Assembly: GCA_905331475.1 (NCBI GenBank)
Contig: CAJNYU010004459.1
Span: forward strand, 1-64,000
DNA: 64,000 nt
Reading direction: 5' to 3'
DNA from: Rotaria socialis
Lineage: Eukaryota > Rotifera > Eurotatoria > Philodinida > Philodinidae
This document shows positions 60,361 to 64,000 of the stretch, one piece after another. Numbering within the stretch: the first letter of the stretch is position 1; each line of letters opens with the position of its first letter. The notes under the pieces were generated by a model. That model was not told the DNA's origin. It searched no databases and saw nothing but the letters and a program-made list of their open reading frames with translations. The position numbers were made by a program, and so were the translations under genes.

Positions 60361-61000
60361 AAAGAATATTGATGACAAAATCAAAAATGCAATATTTTTC
60401 TTTTTCGTATTATTTTTTTAATTTCACAATGTCTTTCATTTGGCAATAATTGTCTTGTATATGAACCCATGGATGAATGAAAAGATGTAAACATCAATAG
60501 TATTTAAATAAATATGCTATAATGTTATTATTTTTTTCTATTGTAATTTTTAATAAAATAATAATAATAAAAATGTGTTTCATACGACAAGTCTATTTGG
60601 CATTTTCAACACTTCATCAATATCTTGAGGGTGTGGGTATGTTTCGAGGCTAGCGAATCACACCTACATTACACACTCCGCACCCAAACCATCAGCTTCC
60701 ATAAAAACAGCCTTCATTTCGTTGTAGTAGGGAAAATTTCTTTTTCGTATTATGTGTTTATGTGCACTTTCAAAAGCTGATACAACCGTTGCACAACTAG
60801 TTGAAATTGCCGTTGATCGAACGAAAACAATTATTTCTTGACATATCAGTTTCACGATGAAAACAACCATAAACAATTCGAAATTGATGTCTTTTTCCCT
60901 CATTTCTTCACAATAGTAGGAATTCTTTCATGGCAATTTTTTGTGTGCGCTGTCGCAGCTCGAATCAATCGTTGTAAAATTAGTTTACATTCATCGCATA
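60361..61000. other. Gene-free region
   Basis: AT-rich 3' flank of the LIMP-2-like gene. A 79-codon minus-strand frame (60664-60903) has no recognisable domain. Confidence 0.4.
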
Positions 61001-61240
61001 TACAGTATGTAAAAAAATTATTTGGACACTTACGACATCTCTTTTGTAAAGTAAATTTCACAGTTAAGGAGAAACATTTTCTTGACTTCCATTACACCAT
61101 TCGATAGCGCAGAATCTCTACTTTATTCTACACGTAGAACGTTTCTCTTTCAATCCGCGTTTTACGAATTTTGAAGGGTTTTAAACAAACCCCTTAATTT
61201 CATGTGCAAAAATTTTATTTGGACACTTGTAATATTCCTG
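61001..61240 (+). mobile_element. Tc1-like transposon end with direct repeats
   Basis: TACAGTATGTAAAAAAATTA at 61001, followed by TTTGGACACTTACGACA, is a Tc1-type terminus (CAGTATGT..TTTGGACAC) next to a TA. The core TTATTTGGACACTT recurs at 61215-61228, 197 bp further on in the same orientation, matching the IR/DR layout of Tc1 elements in which transposase binds two sites per end. The opposite end and transposase were not found, so this is a remnant. Confidence 0.6.
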
Positions 61241-61636
61241 TGCTAGAACATTAATTTTGAAGCAAACTATTTTAAAAAATAGCTCATTCGATAGAGAAAA
61301 TTGTTTTCTACACGGTGGTATCGTTTAAAATTCAAAATACCTGAGTCCCCATCGGTTTTCTAGAAAACTATAGATTTTTGGGAAACTTGACTCAAAATAT
61401 ATCATTAGATAGAGAAAGAAAAACTGCGTCGATTGACATTCTCCACTTGCTAAATTTATAGAACAAATCAAAAAAGAATTGCTAATAACTATCAGTGTTT
61501 TGCATTGATGCTGCATTAATCGTAATTTTTCAGGCACAAAATAAGCTCAAAAGTATTTTTGGAGTAAGCATGGTTGTAGAGAATTAAATTCTCTTCACAA
61601 TGATGTATTTGAATTCACAGTAACTACTTCTCTTCG
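61241..61636. other. Unassigned region next to Tc1-like end
   Basis: AT-rich sequence with no gene. CATTCGATAG-type motifs occur at about 61089 and 61287. It may belong to the decayed Tc1-like element. Confidence 0.3.
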
Positions 61637-62005
61637 AGTTGTTACGGCCCTATCTTTTCACTTGTAAGTTCTAGGTGTTGCTTTCTGTCAGAGATGGGCA
61701 AGTCAAGTCATTTTTGACTTGACTTGACTTGACTTGGAATTTTCTTGGACTGAACTATGACTTGACTTGACTTGACTTGAAATTCTCAAAAAATGACTTG
61801 ACTTGACTTGAAAGTATGTTGAACAAGTCATGACTTGACTTGACTTGACTTGAAATTTTCAAAAAAAGACTTGACTTGACTTGAGTCGGAAAAAAGGCTG
61901 ACTTGCCCATCTCTGCTTTCTGTATATGATTCATCACGCAATTGTTTTCCTTCCTGTGATACAAAACAGGTATGACAAGATAGGACCGTAACAGCTCGAA
62001 GAGAA
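61637..62005. repeat. Larger palindrome around the ACTTG element
   Basis: CTCTTCGAGTTGTTACGGCC at 61637 is mirrored by GTAACAGCTCGAAGAGA ending at about 62005. The inserted 227-bp element sits between the arms, so the arms probably belong to an older foldback repeat that was hit later. Confidence 0.55.
61689..61915. mobile_element. hAT-like mini-element made of ACTTG pentamers
   Basis: The ends are CAGAGATGGGCAAGTC and GACTTGCCCATCTCTG-type, flanked by the 8-bp duplication CTTTCTGT (61681-61688 and 61916-61923). CAGAGATGGGCAA ends plus 8 bp point to hAT. The interior is tandem GACTT/ACTTG pentamers separated by A-rich spacers, all readable as CAAGT arrays on the minus strand. Non-coding. Confidence 0.8.
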
Positions 62006-62287
62006 GTAGGGTGGGTGTGGATGTGGATAACAGCAAGAATGACACTCACACTCTCAGTTTGAGCCTACCCAAGCCTGCCCTATATCAAATTAGGATAGGC
62101 TCAAGCCTCGTGAATCTACAGACTCCGCCGCCACTGCAATCCTCTTAGGATTCCCATATTTCTGCAAAACTGCAACCGAAAGTCAGAGAAACCGCCACCA
62201 CGCCTCCTCTCTGAATAAATACTAGTAGTTCTCTGGATACATTTTTTTCAGATACTTGAGTAGATTTTTTATTGATCGGCAATACTG
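62006..62287. other. Upstream region of the terminal reading frame
   Basis: Contains a small inverted repeat (TTGAGCCTACCC at about 62061 and AGGATAGGCTCAAG at about 62090). An in-frame TGA at 62273-62275 precedes the ATG at 62288, which limits the coding region on this side unless an intron is present. Confidence 0.4.
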
Positions 62288-64000
62288 ATGGATGATGACA
62301 CAATTAATCAACAGTTTCAAGAGGTTGATGATGCTATTATGAACAACAGAGACAATGTACCACAAATATTGGCTCGATTGAAATCATCAATTGGAAACCA
62401 GTCCAATGAATATAGTCAACTGTTGCATATGAAAAGGATTAGCTACTTTAGAGCTACTGGGAATGTGAATGAATTGAGAAATGAAGAAAATCGAATAGAA
62501 GAAAAGTTTTCTAGCTCGCAACAACGAAGAAATCCTGAACCATCACAAGTCAGAAAACGAGAACCCATTGGCCATAATATTCTACCTGATGAATCAATCA
62601 AAGCTGATATTCAAGCTTGTCTCGAGAGGTTTAAGTCGGTACGTTGCAACGAAGAACAAAAGGGTTTCTATAAGCAATTATATTCAGAAATTACTGAACT
62701 GATCCGGTTACCTGTGAATTCATTGGATGAATACATCAATATCGATTTACAATATTCAAGAATAAAGGTTAGTTTAGATTCTCTTCAAATTCAAATATTA
62801 GAGAACTCTAAAGAAACCATTGGCATGACGAATAACTTGGATTTGCCTGTTTTAACTGATCTTTCTTTTCATTTAATATGTTTACAATATCAACTAAAGG
62901 TAGATTTTGTCAACTTCGTTCTTTCGGATAAGTCAAAGATTCGTTCTATTTTATTCGCTGATATTCCGTTGTCACAAGAACACACTCGAATACACTGTAG
63001 CAAATTGTCTTTTCTATTTCATCCAAAGAGATGTGAACCACAACAACAAATGATGTTCATAGAAATTTTTGAGTTGATCGGTGATGACCTAAGAAAACAA
63101 TCAAAAGAGTTGAATAATAATCGTGTAGATCGAGTTAATTTAGTTGAAAAACATAAACTAGCTGGTAAAGAGCATTTGGATAAGGCTTATAAGAATTCAG
63201 ACGCAAGAAATCGTACACAAAATGCAGTTAGTGCATACAGATACTACAGAGCTGCATCAAAAGAACTCGAAACAGAATCTAATAAAGGATCTATTCTTAA
63301 GCAAGTAGAATTGAAAAGGTGTATGAGTCTTTCACTTCAACTCCTTGAACCTAATCTAACATTTGAAACTCAAATTTATGCTATTGTTGGTATTTATCTG
63401 ATTAGCAAAGAAGGCGAAAATCATCGATGTCGAGAGGATTTCAAGCAATTCGAAAGCATTCTTCGATCGACTAATTATTCAGAAGTGAGATATTCAATAT
63501 CTACAGTTGGTGTTACCGAAAGTACGAGTCACGAATTCAGGTTAAATAAAACTACAACGGATTTTACACGCGGTTCCATTAAATTGGAACAATTCCGAGA
63601 TGCCCTGTCGTCTGATTTGCGATTCACTATTACAAACACACCTGCATTTACAGATGAACAAGAAAATCAACTAGGTATAAAAAGGATTGATACGTCTAGC
63701 AGCATTGGAATTGGTATTTCATATTTAATTGGCGATATTTTCTTTGAGAACAACTTTTATAGTAAAAAACAATCTAGTACTACTCAGAATCCTAAAGTGC
63801 ATGGAAGTATAAACGATATTTTAAGAGAAGCGTTAGGTTACTATACTAAGCGACAATACAATGACTTTCTTTCTTGTCTTACCAAAAGATATTTTAAAAA
63901 CAAAATATTGCTAGGAATTAAACAAGAATGTCACGGTAGTACTTGTATAATTATATTAGATGTCCGACCTAGTGTAATTGTGCATGAGCTTTCACGCTCC
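62288..64000 (+). CDS. Large intronless protein with degenerate J-like domain, 3' end cut
   Basis: An ATG at 62288 opens a frame of 571 codons that is still open at the window edge. I do not recognise the family. The first about 90 residues are polar (Gln/Asn/Arg-rich). Helical segments follow. Around residues 225-275 a J-domain-like layout appears: IRSILFADIPLS, then HCSKLSFLFHPKRC with HPK (245-247) where active J domains have HPD, then FIEIFELIGDDLRKQ. A helix-rich stretch with KAYKNSDARNRTQNAVSAY (possibly TPR-like) and a beta-rich part (about 400-460) come next. The segment just before the edge contains ILREALGYYTKRQYNDFLSC and IIILDVRPSVIVHEL. Without Asp, Hsp70 stimulation would not be expected. 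The lack of introns over 1.7 kb contrasts with the neighbouring genes and suggests transfer, a mobile origin or a retrogene (inference). Confidence 0.6.
   Translation, partial: MDDDTINQQFQEVDDAIMNNRDNVPQILARLKSSIGNQSNEYSQLLHMKRISYFRATGNVNELRNEENRIEEKFSSSQQRRNPEPSQVRKREPIGHNILPDESIKADIQACLERFKSVRCNEEQKGFYKQLYSEITELIRLPVNSLDEYINIDLQYSRIKVSLDSLQIQILENSKETIGMTNNLDLPVLTDLSFHLICLQYQLKVDFVNFVLSDKSKIRSILFADIPLSQEHTRIHCSKLSFLFHPKRCEPQQQMMFIEIFELIGDDLRKQSKELNNNRVDRVNLVEKHKLAGKEHLDKAYKNSDARNRTQNAVSAYRYYRAASKELETESNKGSILKQVELKRCMSLSLQLLEPNLTFETQIYAIVGIYLISKEGENHRCREDFKQFESILRSTNYSEVRYSISTVGVTESTSHEFRLNKTTTDFTRGSIKLEQFRDALSSDLRFTITNTPAFTDEQENQLGIKRIDTSSSIGIGISYLIGDIFFENNFYSKKQSSTTQNPKVHGSINDILREALGYYTKRQYNDFLSCLTKRYFKNKILLGIKQECHGSTCIIILDVRPSVIVHELSRS

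Noticed and set aside
61755-62049. Minus-strand frames with repeated SQVKS peptides
   Set aside because: The repeats are translations of the ACTTG pentamer array, not a real repetitive protein.

Overview
The window is from an animal nuclear genome and most resembles a bdelloid rotifer or a close relative. It is AT-rich. Genes have many exons and mostly 45-75 bp GT-AG introns. The proteins are clearly metazoan (non-muscle myosin II, ARP2, a LIMP-2/CD36 protein, REXO1, a GT31 glycosyltransferase). There are also degraded EGF/7TM receptor genes of a kind I associate with bdelloids, an intronless GH43-type glycosidase, and many kinds of transposable element. The organism call is inference; no rRNA, tRNA or mitochondrial sequence was recognised.

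Left part (1-30 kb): gene-poor and transposon-rich. It holds a beta-1,3-galactosyltransferase-like gene (1.9-3.0 kb, minus), part of an SLC10/SBF transporter gene (12.5-13.6 kb, minus), two decayed 7TM genes, a degraded non-LTR retrotransposon (19.4-23.3 kb) and a divergent phosphoglycerate mutase-like gene (26.4 kb). Between them are several transposons with readable ends. Three have 8-bp target duplications (hAT-like: 5615-6414, 28645-30060, 61689-61915). One is flanked by TA (11396-12262) and one by TAA (15228-16421). A further set shares termini of the type CCCAGGTCRA. Two inverted copies of that last family lie either side of the SLC10 fragment.

Middle (30-40 kb): a head-to-head pair of paralogous genes (30.1-32.2 kb minus, 32.75-34.5 kb plus). 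Their intron phases match, they share an N-terminal domain, and their C-terminal halves are remotely like a Rel-homology region. Next is a complete ten-exon REXO1-type RNA exonuclease (35.5-39.8 kb, minus).

Right part (41-60.4 kb): gene-dense. It holds non-muscle myosin II heavy chain (plus), an UNC93-like multi-membrane protein (minus), a secreted and probably membrane-anchored GH43 glycosidase (minus), ARP2 (plus) and a LIMP-2/CD36 family protein (plus). Myosin II and ARP2 are both actin-cytoskeleton genes, but nothing in the sequence suggests co-regulation.

Right end (60.4-64 kb): a Tc1-like end, a small hAT-like element made of ACTTG pentamers inside a larger palindrome, then a 571-codon intronless reading frame that runs off the window. 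It contains a J-domain-like segment with HPK in place of HPD. I do not recognise its family.
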